Source of the DNA: Crossiella equi
GTDB taxonomy: Bacteria > Actinomycetota > Actinomycetes > Mycobacteriales > Pseudonocardiaceae
Assembly (NCBI RefSeq): GCF_017876755.1
Contig: NZ_JAGIOO010000001.1
Span: forward strand, 4,883,786-4,947,785
Reading direction: 5' to 3'
DNA length: 64,000 nucleotides
Positions 53,526-61,386 of this stretch are shown here, in pieces. Numbering within the stretch: position 1 is the first letter of the stretch; every line of letters starts with the position of its first letter. The translations under genes and the position numbers were made by a program. The notes under the pieces were generated by a model that saw only the letters and a program-made list of their open reading frames with translations, made no database searches and was not told the origin of the DNA.

Positions 53526-54291
53526 GGCGTGGCTGGCGCGAGCCGCACCGGCCACGCCCCGACCGGCCGAGACAGCACTGGTCCCAGTCGAAAAGTTCCT
53601 CCCGGGCCTTGGCCAGATAGGCCTTGGCGTTCTCGTGGTTAGGCTCGAAATGGCGACCGAGCACGAGCACGCCGACCTTGGCCGCGCCTGCGAGTTTCAG
53701 GGCGGCACAGGCGGATTGCGCATGGCTTCCTGAAGTCCAGGTGTCGTCGACCAGGAGCACATTCCGGTCGGTGACGTCAGCCTGGACGTGGAACCGCTCC
53801 GGGGCGAACTCTCGGCCTGTATACCCGGGTACGGCGTTCAGTACGTCGACAAACCTGCTGCTGGTGCGAGTGATGCTCTTGCTCAGAAGGAGATGGAGCG
53901 GGTGCGGCACCCGACCGCGGGTGCTGGGCACCACGGTGACCAGGTCGAACTGCTCGATCCGCACCGCAGTGGCGAGGCAGGATTCGTGCTTGGCGAGGTA
54001 GCTCGCCAGCACAGTCCCGATCTTCGTGAACAGACGCCTTCGTGATTCCTGGTCGCCGTCCTTGTACAGCCAGAGGTCGCGTGCGAACTGTTCCCGTTTG
54101 ACTGCCAGCGCGATCGGGAGGACCGAATCCGCGACGAGCGGAGAATGCTCGTTTCGATGCCTCTGACATTGGAAGCACAGCGAGAAGTCGCCGACCTCCC
54201 GCCAGCAGGTCCGGCAGACACCCGGCCCGGCAGCAGGTATCCGCACCAGGACGTTGCGGTACTCCTCAAGGATCCGGGAAGTCGGGCTCAT
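53521..54291 (-). CDS. ComF-like phosphoribosyltransferase with zinc finger
   Basis: 256 residues. N-terminal zinc finger from C26-x2-C29 and C39-x2-C42 (VCRTCW, LCFQCQ), then a type I phosphoribosyltransferase fold: VVPSTRGR (residues 120-127) and the PRPP loop VLLVDDTWTSGSHAQS (residues 178-193), with the two Asp in place. A C-terminal tail adds DQCCLGRSGRGRCG, possibly a second metal site. ComF proteins work in DNA uptake, but no comEA/comEC is near. Starts 6 bp after the DprA-like gene and shares its SOS promoter. More A/T in third positions than neighbours by eye, suggesting transfer. Substrate unknown. Confidence 0.82.
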   Translation of the reverse strand: MSPTSRILEEYRNVLVRIPAAGPGVCRTCWREVGDFSLCFQCQRHRNEHSPLVADSVLPIALAVKREQFARDLWLYKDGDQESRRRLFTKIGTVLASYLAKHESCLATAVRIEQFDLVTVVPSTRGRVPHPLHLLLSKSITRTSSRFVDVLNAVPGYTGREFAPERFHVQADVTDRNVLLVDDTWTSGSHAQSACAALKLAGAAKVGVLVLGRHFEPNHENAKAYLAKAREELFDWDQCCLGRSGRGRCGSRQPRP

Positions 54292-54297
54292 CCGCGG

Positions 54298-55191
54298 TCA
54301 GAGCTGGATCAGGTCCGGCAGGTCGGCGGTCAGCTCGTCCAAGACCTTGAGCACATGGTTCGGGTTCTCCAGCACAGTGGTGTTCGGTCGCTTCGCCATC
54401 TCCTGGCCCCAGTTCGTGCCGTGCACGACCTCCGGGGCCAGGAACACGTGCCGCCCGTGTTCCAAGGCGACTCTCGCCTGGATGCGTGCGCCGCTGTGCT
54501 CACTCGCCTCCACGACCACGGTGGCCGTCACGTAACCGCTCATCACGGCGTTGCGCATCGGGAAGTGGTGTTTGGCTGGACCGGTGTCCGGCCAGAACTG
54601 GGACAGCACGGCACCGGTACGGCTGATCTGGTCCTGGAGGTTTGAGTTCTCCTGCGGGTAGCACCGCCGAAGGCCTGTGCCGATCACCGCGACGGTTCGC
54701 GACCCGGCGTCCAGGGCGGCCTGGTGCACGGCCGTGTCGATGCCCGCCGCGAGTCCGCTGACGACGGTCCAACCGGCGTTGCAGAGCTCACTGGTCAGGT
54801 CCCTGGCCCTGCTCTGACCGGTCGCACTTGCCGCGCGGCTGCCGACCACGGCCACGGATCGCTTGTCCAGCGGGTCGAGGCTGCCCCGGTAAGTGAGGAA
54901 CGGCGGCCGCTGGTGCACCAGCATGAGCTGTGCCGGGTAGTCGGCATCCAGCAACGTGACCAGCCGGATGCCCTCGGCCGTCCAGGACTCGATCTCCCGT
55001 TCGGTCACGGCGAGCTCGGTGTCCAGGTCGCGTTCGACGTAGTCGAGAGTTGGCTGCACTGGCGTCAGCAGCGAGTCGAGGACCGCGCTCGCCGAGCCGG
55101 CCTCCTCCACGACCTGCGCGACATCTGCCCAGCTGCGCCCGCTGTCGCGCAGGGCAAGCAGGAGGGCGGCCTGTTCGCGCCGATCCGTCAC
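54298..55191 (-). CDS. DprA/Smf-like DNA-binding Rossmann protein (SOS-controlled)
   Basis: 297 residues from GTG 55191, with TAGGAT 6 nt upstream. N-terminal 70-residue helical part (SAM/HTH-like), then the DprA Rossmann fold: VVGSRAAS (115-122), VVSGLAAGIDTAVHQAAL (143-160), GTGLRRCYPQEN (171-182), HHFPMRNAVMSG (208-219), VVVEASEHSGARIQA (225-239). The usual SGSLITA motif is altered to SGARIQA and the C-terminal winged helix of competence DprA is absent. DprA loads RecA on incoming ssDNA; here pairing with a phosphoribosyltransferase and LexA control suggest a damage- or phage-triggered role. Confidence 0.85.
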   Translation of the reverse strand: MTDRREQAALLLALRDSGRSWADVAQVVEEAGSASAVLDSLLTPVQPTLDYVERDLDTELAVTEREIESWTAEGIRLVTLLDADYPAQLMLVHQRPPFLTYRGSLDPLDKRSVAVVGSRAASATGQSRARDLTSELCNAGWTVVSGLAAGIDTAVHQAALDAGSRTVAVIGTGLRRCYPQENSNLQDQISRTGAVLSQFWPDTGPAKHHFPMRNAVMSGYVTATVVVEASEHSGARIQARVALEHGRHVFLAPEVVHGTNWGQEMAKRPNTTVLENPNHVLKVLDELTADLPDLIQL

Positions 55192-55203
55192 GACATCATC
55201 CTA

Positions 55204-55219
55204 TCGAACTGGCGTTCGA
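55204..55219 (-). promoter_or_regulatory. LexA/SOS box in the dprA-phosphoribosyltransferase promoter
   Basis: TCGAAC-TGGC-GTTCGA is an exact match to the actinobacterial LexA consensus TCGAAC-N4-GTTCGA. It fills the 17-bp space between a weak -35 (TACGTT, 55226-55221) and the -10 TAGGAT (55203-55198) of the minus-strand operon, the classic place for repression. Confidence 0.88.
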
Positions 55220-55254
55220 AAACGTAGCCTGCAGGGGTCACTCGATGGGGCAGC

Positions 55255-56286
55255 CTAGTCGTGGTTCGGCCGGATCATCGTCATGCCCGCCGCCGTGCTC
55301 GTCGCCATCGCGGGCAGCGCCGCCGCCGCCTCCGCCAGCCCGATCGTGCGCGTGACCAGGCGGTCCACCGGCAGCCGTCCGGAGGCCACCAGGGCCAGCA
55401 TCTCCGGGTAGGCGTGGGCGGCGATGCCGTGGCTGCCCAGCAGGGACAGCTCGTGGGCGACCACCTTGCCCATCGGCAGCGGGGTCGGGCCGCCCGGGAG
55501 CAGGCCGACCTGGACGTGGCGGCCCCGGCGGCGCAGGCAGGAGACCGAGTTGGCCGCCGTGGCCGGGTGGCCCAGCGCGTCCAGGGAGACGTGCGCGCCG
55601 CCGCCGGCCAGGTCCTGGATGGCAGGGACCACGTCCTCCTTCACCGCGGCCACCGCGCCGAAGGTGCGGGCCAGGGCCAGGGCCTCGTCGTTGACGTCCA
55701 CCGCGATGACCCGGGCGCCCGCGGCCGCCGCGATCAGGACCGCGGACAGGCCCACGCCGCCGCAGCCGTGCACCGCCACCCACTCGCCCGCCTGGACCTT
55801 CGCCACGTCGCGGACCGCGCGGAAGGACGTGCCGAAGCGGCAGCCCAGGGCCGCCGCGGTGTCGTAGGCCATCCGCTCCGGCAGGGCCACCAGGTTCACG
55901 TCCGCGTGGTCCAGGGCCACCAGGTCCGCGTAGCTGCCCCAGTGCGTGAAGCCCGGCTGGGTCTGGTGGTGGCAGACCTGCTGGTCACCGGCCTGGCAGG
56001 ACGGGCAGGTGCCGCACGCGCTGATGAACGGCACCGTGACCCGGTCGCCCACCCGCCAGCGCCGCACGTCCGGGCCGACCGCCGCCACCACACCGGCCAG
56101 CTCGTGGCCCGGGACGTGCGGGAAGGCCTTGATGTCCTCGTCGTGGCCCATCCAGCCGTGCCAGTCGCTGCGGCACAGGCCCGTCGCCTCGACCGAGAGC
56201 ACCACCCCCGCGCGGCTGGGTGCCGGATCGGGCAGCTGCTCGACGGTGACCGGGCCCTGGAAGGCGGTGTAGACGACTGCGCGCAC
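55255..56286 (-). CDS. Zinc-dependent alcohol dehydrogenase
   Basis: 343 residues, medium-chain dehydrogenase. Catalytic zinc ligands in GLCRSDWHGW and VPGHELAG; structural zinc Cys set in CGTCPSCQAGDQQVC; NAD(P)-binding VHGCGGVGLSA with VIAVDVND. It oxidises a primary or secondary alcohol or reduces the aldehyde; substrate not deducible. GTG 56286 has TATGTT 6 nt upstream. Divergent from the FAD oxidase with 35 bp between starts; upstream of and collinear with the SOS operon, which has its own promoter. Confidence 0.92.
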   Translation of the reverse strand: MRAVVYTAFQGPVTVEQLPDPAPSRAGVVLSVEATGLCRSDWHGWMGHDEDIKAFPHVPGHELAGVVAAVGPDVRRWRVGDRVTVPFISACGTCPSCQAGDQQVCHHQTQPGFTHWGSYADLVALDHADVNLVALPERMAYDTAAALGCRFGTSFRAVRDVAKVQAGEWVAVHGCGGVGLSAVLIAAAAGARVIAVDVNDEALALARTFGAVAAVKEDVVPAIQDLAGGGAHVSLDALGHPATAANSVSCLRRRGRHVQVGLLPGGPTPLPMGKVVAHELSLLGSHGIAAHAYPEMLALVASGRLPVDRLVTRTIGLAEAAAALPAMATSTAAGMTMIRPNHD

Positions 56287-56321
56287 GCGCGGAACATAAC
56301 CCGCCTCGACACAATGCGGGG

Positions 56322-59072
56322 GTGGGAATCCGAGAGGCTGATGAGTTCACCCGGCACCTGACCTCGGTGCTGCCGGGCACCCGGGTGGACGCGGGCACCC
56401 TGGCCGCCTACTCCTCGGACGCCTCGATCTACCGCGTCCCGCCGCGCGCGGTGCTCGAACCCCGTGACGTGGACGAGCTCGGCACCGCGCTGGCCGTGGC
56501 CCGCGAGCACGGCGTGCCGGTGACCGGCCGGGGCGGCGGCACCTCGGTGGCGGGCAATGCCATCGGGCCCGGCCTGGTCCTCGACTTCTCCCGGCACCTC
56601 AACCGCGTGCTCGCCCTCGACCCCGAGGTGCGCACCGCGACCGTGCAGCCCGGTGTGGTGCTGGACGAGCTGCGCCGCCAGGCCGCCGCGCACGGGCTCA
56701 CCTTCGGCCCGGACCCGTCCACGCAGTCCCGCTGCACGCTCGGCGGCATGATCGGCAACAACGCCTGCGGCCCGCACTCGGTGGCCTGGGGGACGACGGC
56801 CGAGGTCGTGCGCTCGCTGGACCTGCTGCTCCCGGACGGCAGCTCGCTCACCGCGCAGGCGAACGGCAAGTCCACAGTGGATGAGAAGGTGCGGGTGCTG
56901 CGGGACGCGCACCTGGCCGAGCTGCGGGTGGAGCTGGGCCGCTTCCGCCGCCAGGTCTCCGGCTACAACCTGGCGGACCTGTTGCCGGAGAGAGGCTTCC
57001 ACCTCGGCCGCGCGCTGGTCGGCTCGGAGGGCACCTGCGCGCTGCTCACCGCCGCCACGGTCGACCTGGTCCCGCTGCCTGCGGCGAAGGTGTTGCTTCT
57101 CCTGGGTTTCCCGGACGTCTACACCGCCGCCGACCAGGCCCCGCTGCTGGCCGCAGCCGGGGCGCTGACCGTCGAGGGCATGGACGACGCGCTGGTCGCC
57201 GCCCTCGGCCGGGGGCCGGGAAGTGCTGCCGCACAACAGCTCCCGCCCGGCCGCGCGTGGCTGTACTGCGAGGTGCCCGGCACGGACCCCGGTGCGGCCG
57301 AGGCGCGGGCCCGCCGCCTGGCCGGGCTGGTCGAGGCCACCGCCGAGGTGGTCACCGATCCCCGGCGCACCGCCGCGCTGTGGCGCATCCGCAAGGACGG
57401 CGCGGGCATCGCCACCCGCATGGCCGACGGCGGCGAGGCGTGGCCGGGCTGGGAGGACTCCGCGGTCCCGCCAGAACGCCTCGGCGCCTACCTGCGCGAG
57501 CTGCACGGCCTGCTCACCGACCACGGCAGGCGGGGCATCGCCTACGGCCACTTCGGCGAGGGCTGCCTGCACCTGCGCGTGGACTGGGACCTGCTGACCC
57601 CGCCCGGGGTGGCGCGCTACCGCGAGTTCATCGAGGCGGCCGCGGACATCGTGGTGGCGCACGGCGGCACCGCCTCCGGCGAGCACGGCGACGGCCGGGC
57701 CCGCTCGGAGCTGCTGGCCAAGACCTACTCGCCCGGCCTGCTGCGCGCCTTCGCCGGGTTCAAGGCGATCTTCGACCCGGACGGCCTGCTCAACCCGGGC
57801 GTGCTGGTCGCCCCGAGACCGCTGGACGCCGACCTGCGCCCCGGCCACGACCTGCTCGAACTGCCTGTTGTGCAGGCCCTGACCAGCGACAACGGCTCGT
57901 TCGCGGCGGCCGTGCGGCGTTGCGTCGGGGTGGGCAGCTGCCGCCAGGCCGCCGGGCCCATGTGCCCGTCGTACCAGGTCACCGGGGACGAGCTGCACTC
58001 CACGCGCGGCCGGGCCCGGGTGCTGGCCGAGATGCTGCGTGGCGAGCGCCTGGACGCCCGCTCGGCCGAGGTGCACGACGCCCTGGACCTGTGCCTGTCC
58101 TGCAAGGCCTGCCGCCACGAGTGCCCGGTGCAGGTGGACATGGCCACGTACAAGGCCGAGTTCCTGCACCACCACTACCGAGGCCGCCTGCGCCCCCGCG
58201 CGCACTACGCCCTCGGCTGGCTGCCGCTGTGGGCCCGGCTCGCCCGCCCGGCGCCCGGCCTGGCCAACGCGCTCACCGGGAGCCCGGCCGCGCTGCGCCT
58301 GGCCGGGCTGGAACCGCGCCGCCGCCCGGTGCGCTTCGCCCGCACGAGCTTCCGCACCTGGTGGCGCCGCCGGGGCGGCACGCGGGGCACCGGCTCGCCG
58401 GTCGTGCTGTGGCCGGACACGTTCACCAACTTCCTGGACCCGCACGTCGGCATCGCCGCGGTGGAGGTGCTGGAGGCGCTCGGGCACGCGGTCGAGCTGC
58501 CGACGGGTCCGGTCTGCTGCGGCCTGACCTGGCACTCCACCGGCCAGCTGGACGTGGCCCGCCGCGTGCTGCGCCGCTCGGTGGCCGCGCTGCCCACCAA
58601 CCGCCCGGTGATCGGCCTGGAGCCCTCCTGCACGGTGCTCCTGCGCGAGGACGCGGCCGAGCTGGTGCCGGAGGCGGCGGGGCTCCAGGTCCGCACGCTG
58701 GCCGAGCTGGTCGCGGAGCACCGGGGCGACTGGCCGTTCGCCGACCTCGACGCGGCCTCGGTCCGCCAGCCGCACTGCCACCAGCAGGCCACCACCGGCG
58801 ACGAGGCCGACCGCGCGGTGCTGGCCCGGCTCGGCGTGGCCGACCACCCGGTCACCGCGGGCTGCTGCGGCCTGGCCGGGAACTTCGGCTTCGAGCCCGG
58901 CCACTGGGAGGTGGCGCAGGCCTGTGCCGAGCGCGAGCTGTACCCGAGGGCCCGGGCCGCCGAGCCGGGCACGGTGCTGCTGGCCGACGGCTTCTCCTGC
59001 CGCACCCAGGCCGCCCAGGACGGGCACCGGGCCCAGCACCTGGCCGTGCTGCTGAGGCGTGCGCTGGGGTGA
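56322..59072 (+). CDS. FAD-linked oxidase with Fe-S and CCG domains (YdiJ / D-2-hydroxyacid dehydrogenase type)
   Basis: 916 residues from GTG 56322. FAD-binding VAO fold (VTGRGGGTSVAGNAIG, TLGGMIGNNACGPHS, LVGSEGTCALL), C-terminal FAD-oxidase domain (GIAYGHFGEGCLHLRVDWD, SGEHGDGRARSELL), then ferredoxin-type clusters CVGVGSCRQAAGPMCP and CLSCKACRHECP, and a heterodisulfide-reductase-like CCG domain (PVCCGLTWHSTG, GCCGLAGNFGFE). This one-chain fusion of GlcD/GlcF-like parts oxidises 2-hydroxyacids such as D-2-hydroxyglutarate or D-lactate and passes electrons to a carrier. CACAAT lies 6 nt before the start. Confidence 0.92.
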   Translation: MGIREADEFTRHLTSVLPGTRVDAGTLAAYSSDASIYRVPPRAVLEPRDVDELGTALAVAREHGVPVTGRGGGTSVAGNAIGPGLVLDFSRHLNRVLALDPEVRTATVQPGVVLDELRRQAAAHGLTFGPDPSTQSRCTLGGMIGNNACGPHSVAWGTTAEVVRSLDLLLPDGSSLTAQANGKSTVDEKVRVLRDAHLAELRVELGRFRRQVSGYNLADLLPERGFHLGRALVGSEGTCALLTAATVDLVPLPAAKVLLLLGFPDVYTAADQAPLLAAAGALTVEGMDDALVAALGRGPGSAAAQQLPPGRAWLYCEVPGTDPGAAEARARRLAGLVEATAEVVTDPRRTAALWRIRKDGAGIATRMADGGEAWPGWEDSAVPPERLGAYLRELHGLLTDHGRRGIAYGHFGEGCLHLRVDWDLLTPPGVARYREFIEAAADIVVAHGGTASGEHGDGRARSELLAKTYSPGLLRAFAGFKAIFDPDGLLNPGVLVAPRPLDADLRPGHDLLELPVVQALTSDNGSFAAAVRRCVGVGSCRQAAGPMCPSYQVTGDELHSTRGRARVLAEMLRGERLDARSAEVHDALDLCLSCKACRHECPVQVDMATYKAEFLHHHYRGRLRPRAHYALGWLPLWARLARPAPGLANALTGSPAALRLAGLEPRRRPVRFARTSFRTWWRRRGGTRGTGSPVVLWPDTFTNFLDPHVGIAAVEVLEALGHAVELPTGPVCCGLTWHSTGQLDVARRVLRRSVAALPTNRPVIGLEPSCTVLLREDAAELVPEAAGLQVRTLAELVAEHRGDWPFADLDAASVRQPHCHQQATTGDEADRAVLARLGVADHPVTAGCCGLAGNFGFEPGHWEVAQACAERELYPRARAAEPGTVLLADGFSCRTQAAQDGHRAQHLAVLLRRALG

Positions 59073-59194
59073 CCGCGATCCGGGTGGCCTGCTACCAGAT
59101 ATTCACTCACAGTAGTGATCCGCCAGCGTTTGCTCACCGTTTTGGCCGCTCTTCAGGTTGCAAGCAGGCAACGGAGAGTGGCTGTTGGTTTTGT

Positions 59195-59216
59195 GTTCAC
59201 TTTCAGGTCTTCCCCG
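59195..59216 (+). promoter_or_regulatory. Possible PHO box upstream of phoX
   Basis: Two 11-nt units, GTTCACTTTCA and GGTCTTCCCCG, resemble the PhoP direct-repeat unit of Streptomyces (G-G/T-T-C-A-Y-Y-Y-R-G/C-G), the first better than the second. They end 57 bp before the phosphatase start. Confidence 0.35.
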
Positions 59217-59273
59217 GCTCGCTTGACGCGCTTACCGTCGCCCCGTTCCCAGACTGACGTCGTGGAGGTACGT

Positions 59274-61376
59274 GTGTCTCAAGGAGAGCCGGGTCGCCGC
59301 ATGCTGCCGCTGCTGCCCAACCACCCGCTCGGGCGCTCGGCGGTGACCTGCGAGTTCCGCTGTGGCAACGCGTGTGCGCACGAGGAACCGAACAAGTCGG
59401 ACAACGAGTACTTCGGCGACATCGCGCGGAAGGCGATGTCCCGTCGCGGCATGCTCCGCGCGGGTGCCGTGCTCGCCGTCGCGGGCGCCGGGGCCACCAC
59501 CCTCGCCGGTACCGCGGCCGCCGACGTCGACCTGCACGTCGGGCTGGGCCCGGTCGAGGCGGACCTGGGCATCGGCGGTGGCGGCCGCCGCACGCCGGGG
59601 GTGAACTTCGAGCCGGTCGCGCCCAACACCCTGGACGCGGTCGTGGTGCCGAAGGGCTACACGCACGAGGTGCTCATCCGCTGGGGCGACCCGGTGGTGC
59701 CCGGCGCGCCGAAGTGGGACTTCGAGAAGCAGACCGCGGCTGCCCAGGCCATGCAGTTCGGCTTCAACAACGACTACTGCGCGCTGGTGCCGATCCCCGG
59801 CTGCGACGACAAGTGGCTCATGGTCTCCAACCACGAGTACACCGCGGAGGAGTTCATGTTCCGCGGCTGGAACAAGGACAACCCCACCCGCGAGCAGGCC
59901 GAGATCGCCTGGGCCGCGCACGGGCAGTCCGTGGTGCTGGTCGAGCGCAACCGCCGCACCGGCAAGCTGGAAGCCAAGGTCGACAAGAAGTACAACCGCC
60001 GCATCACGCTGACCACGCCGTTCGAGGTGCGCGGTCCGGCGGCGGGCTCGCAGTACCTCAAGACCTCCGTCGACCCGACCGGCACGGTCGTGCTGGGCAC
60101 GCAGAACAACTGCTCGGGCGGTCTGACCCCGTGGGGCACGATCCTGTCCGGCGAGGAGAACATCAACCAGTACTTCGCCAACGCGGGCTCGGTCACCGAC
60201 CCGGTCGTGAAGGCCCGGCTCGCGCGCTACGGGGTGAACACCGGCGCCACCTCGCGCAAGTGGGAGCGGTTCGACAAGCGCTTCGACGTGGCGCAGGAGC
60301 CCAACGAGGTCAACCGCTTCGGCTACGTCGTGGAGATCGACCCGTTCGAGCCGGACCAGCCGCCGATCAAGCACACCGCGCTCGGCCGGTTCAAGCACGA
60401 GGGTGCCAACGTCATCGTGGCCCGCGACGGGCGTGTGGTCGCGTACATGGGCGACGACGAGCGCTTCGACTACATGTACAAGTTCGTCTCCGACGGCAAG
60501 ATGAAGCACGGCCACAGCAAGCGCGCCCGCGAGCACAACAAGCGCCTGCTCGACTCCGGCACGCTCTACGTCGCCAAGTTCACCGGCGACAGCCCGGCCG
60601 CCGAGATCGACGGCACCGGCAAGCTGCCCAGCGACGGCAGGTTCGACGGCACCGGCGAGTGGATCCCGCTGGCGCACAACAACAAGTCCTTCGTCCCCGG
60701 CTTCACCGCCGAGGAGGTCTACGTCTTCACGCGGCTGGCCGCGGACAAGGTCGGCGCGACCAAGATGGACCGCCCCGAGGACGTCGAGCCGAACCTGAAG
60801 AACCGCCGCATCTACGCCGCGCTCACCAACAACACCGACCGCGGCAAGGCGGGCAAGGAGGGCGCCACCGAGGTCGCGCCGCGCCTGGGCAACAAGAACG
60901 GCCAGGTGCTGGAGATCGAGGAGCACCGCTCCGACAACACCGCCACCAAGTTCACCTGGAACCTGTTCCTGGTGTGCGGCGACCCGAAGGCCGCCGACAC
61001 CTACTACGGCGGGTACGACAAGACCAAGGTCAGCCCGCTCTCCTGCCCGGACAACGTGGCCTTCGACGGGTACAACAACCTGTGGATCTCCACTGACGGC
61101 AACGCGCTCGGGTCCAACGACGGCCTGTTCGCCACCCCGCTGGAGGGCCGGGAGCGCGGGCACGTCCGCCAGTTCCTGACCGTGCCGATCGGTGCGGAGA
61201 CCTGCGGCCCGATCATCGGTGAGCGGTTCGTCCTGGTCTCCGTGCAGCACCCCGGCGAGGTGGACGGCGCCAGCGTCGAGAAGCCCGCCTCGCACTGGCC
61301 GGACGGCGGCACCAGCCAGCCCCGGCCGTCCGTCGTCGCGGTGTACAAGGCCGACGGCGGCCGGATCGGCTCCTGA
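59274..61376 (+). CDS. phoX: PhoX-family (DUF839) alkaline phosphatase, Tat-exported
   Basis: 700 residues from GTG 59274 (VSQGEPGRRMLPLLPNHPLG), five bases after GGAGG. A 56-residue N-region with RCGNACAHEEPNKSDNEYF precedes the twin-arginine signal SRRGMLRAGAVLAVAG, as is common in actinobacterial PhoX. The catalytic beta-propeller has GGLTPWGTILSGEENINQYF, GRFKHEGANVIVARDGRVVAY (residues split about 375-395), YMGDDERFDYMYKFVS and DNVAFDGYNNLWISTDGN. PhoX enzymes use iron and calcium to release phosphate from organic esters outside the membrane. Likely induced by phosphate limitation. Confidence 0.9.
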   Translation: MSQGEPGRRMLPLLPNHPLGRSAVTCEFRCGNACAHEEPNKSDNEYFGDIARKAMSRRGMLRAGAVLAVAGAGATTLAGTAAADVDLHVGLGPVEADLGIGGGGRRTPGVNFEPVAPNTLDAVVVPKGYTHEVLIRWGDPVVPGAPKWDFEKQTAAAQAMQFGFNNDYCALVPIPGCDDKWLMVSNHEYTAEEFMFRGWNKDNPTREQAEIAWAAHGQSVVLVERNRRTGKLEAKVDKKYNRRITLTTPFEVRGPAAGSQYLKTSVDPTGTVVLGTQNNCSGGLTPWGTILSGEENINQYFANAGSVTDPVVKARLARYGVNTGATSRKWERFDKRFDVAQEPNEVNRFGYVVEIDPFEPDQPPIKHTALGRFKHEGANVIVARDGRVVAYMGDDERFDYMYKFVSDGKMKHGHSKRAREHNKRLLDSGTLYVAKFTGDSPAAEIDGTGKLPSDGRFDGTGEWIPLAHNNKSFVPGFTAEEVYVFTRLAADKVGATKMDRPEDVEPNLKNRRIYAALTNNTDRGKAGKEGATEVAPRLGNKNGQVLEIEEHRSDNTATKFTWNLFLVCGDPKAADTYYGGYDKTKVSPLSCPDNVAFDGYNNLWISTDGNALGSNDGLFATPLEGRERGHVRQFLTVPIGAETCGPIIGERFVLVSVQHPGEVDGASVEKPASHWPDGGTSQPRPSVVAVYKADGGRIGS

Positions 61377-61386
61377 GGCGAGGTGA

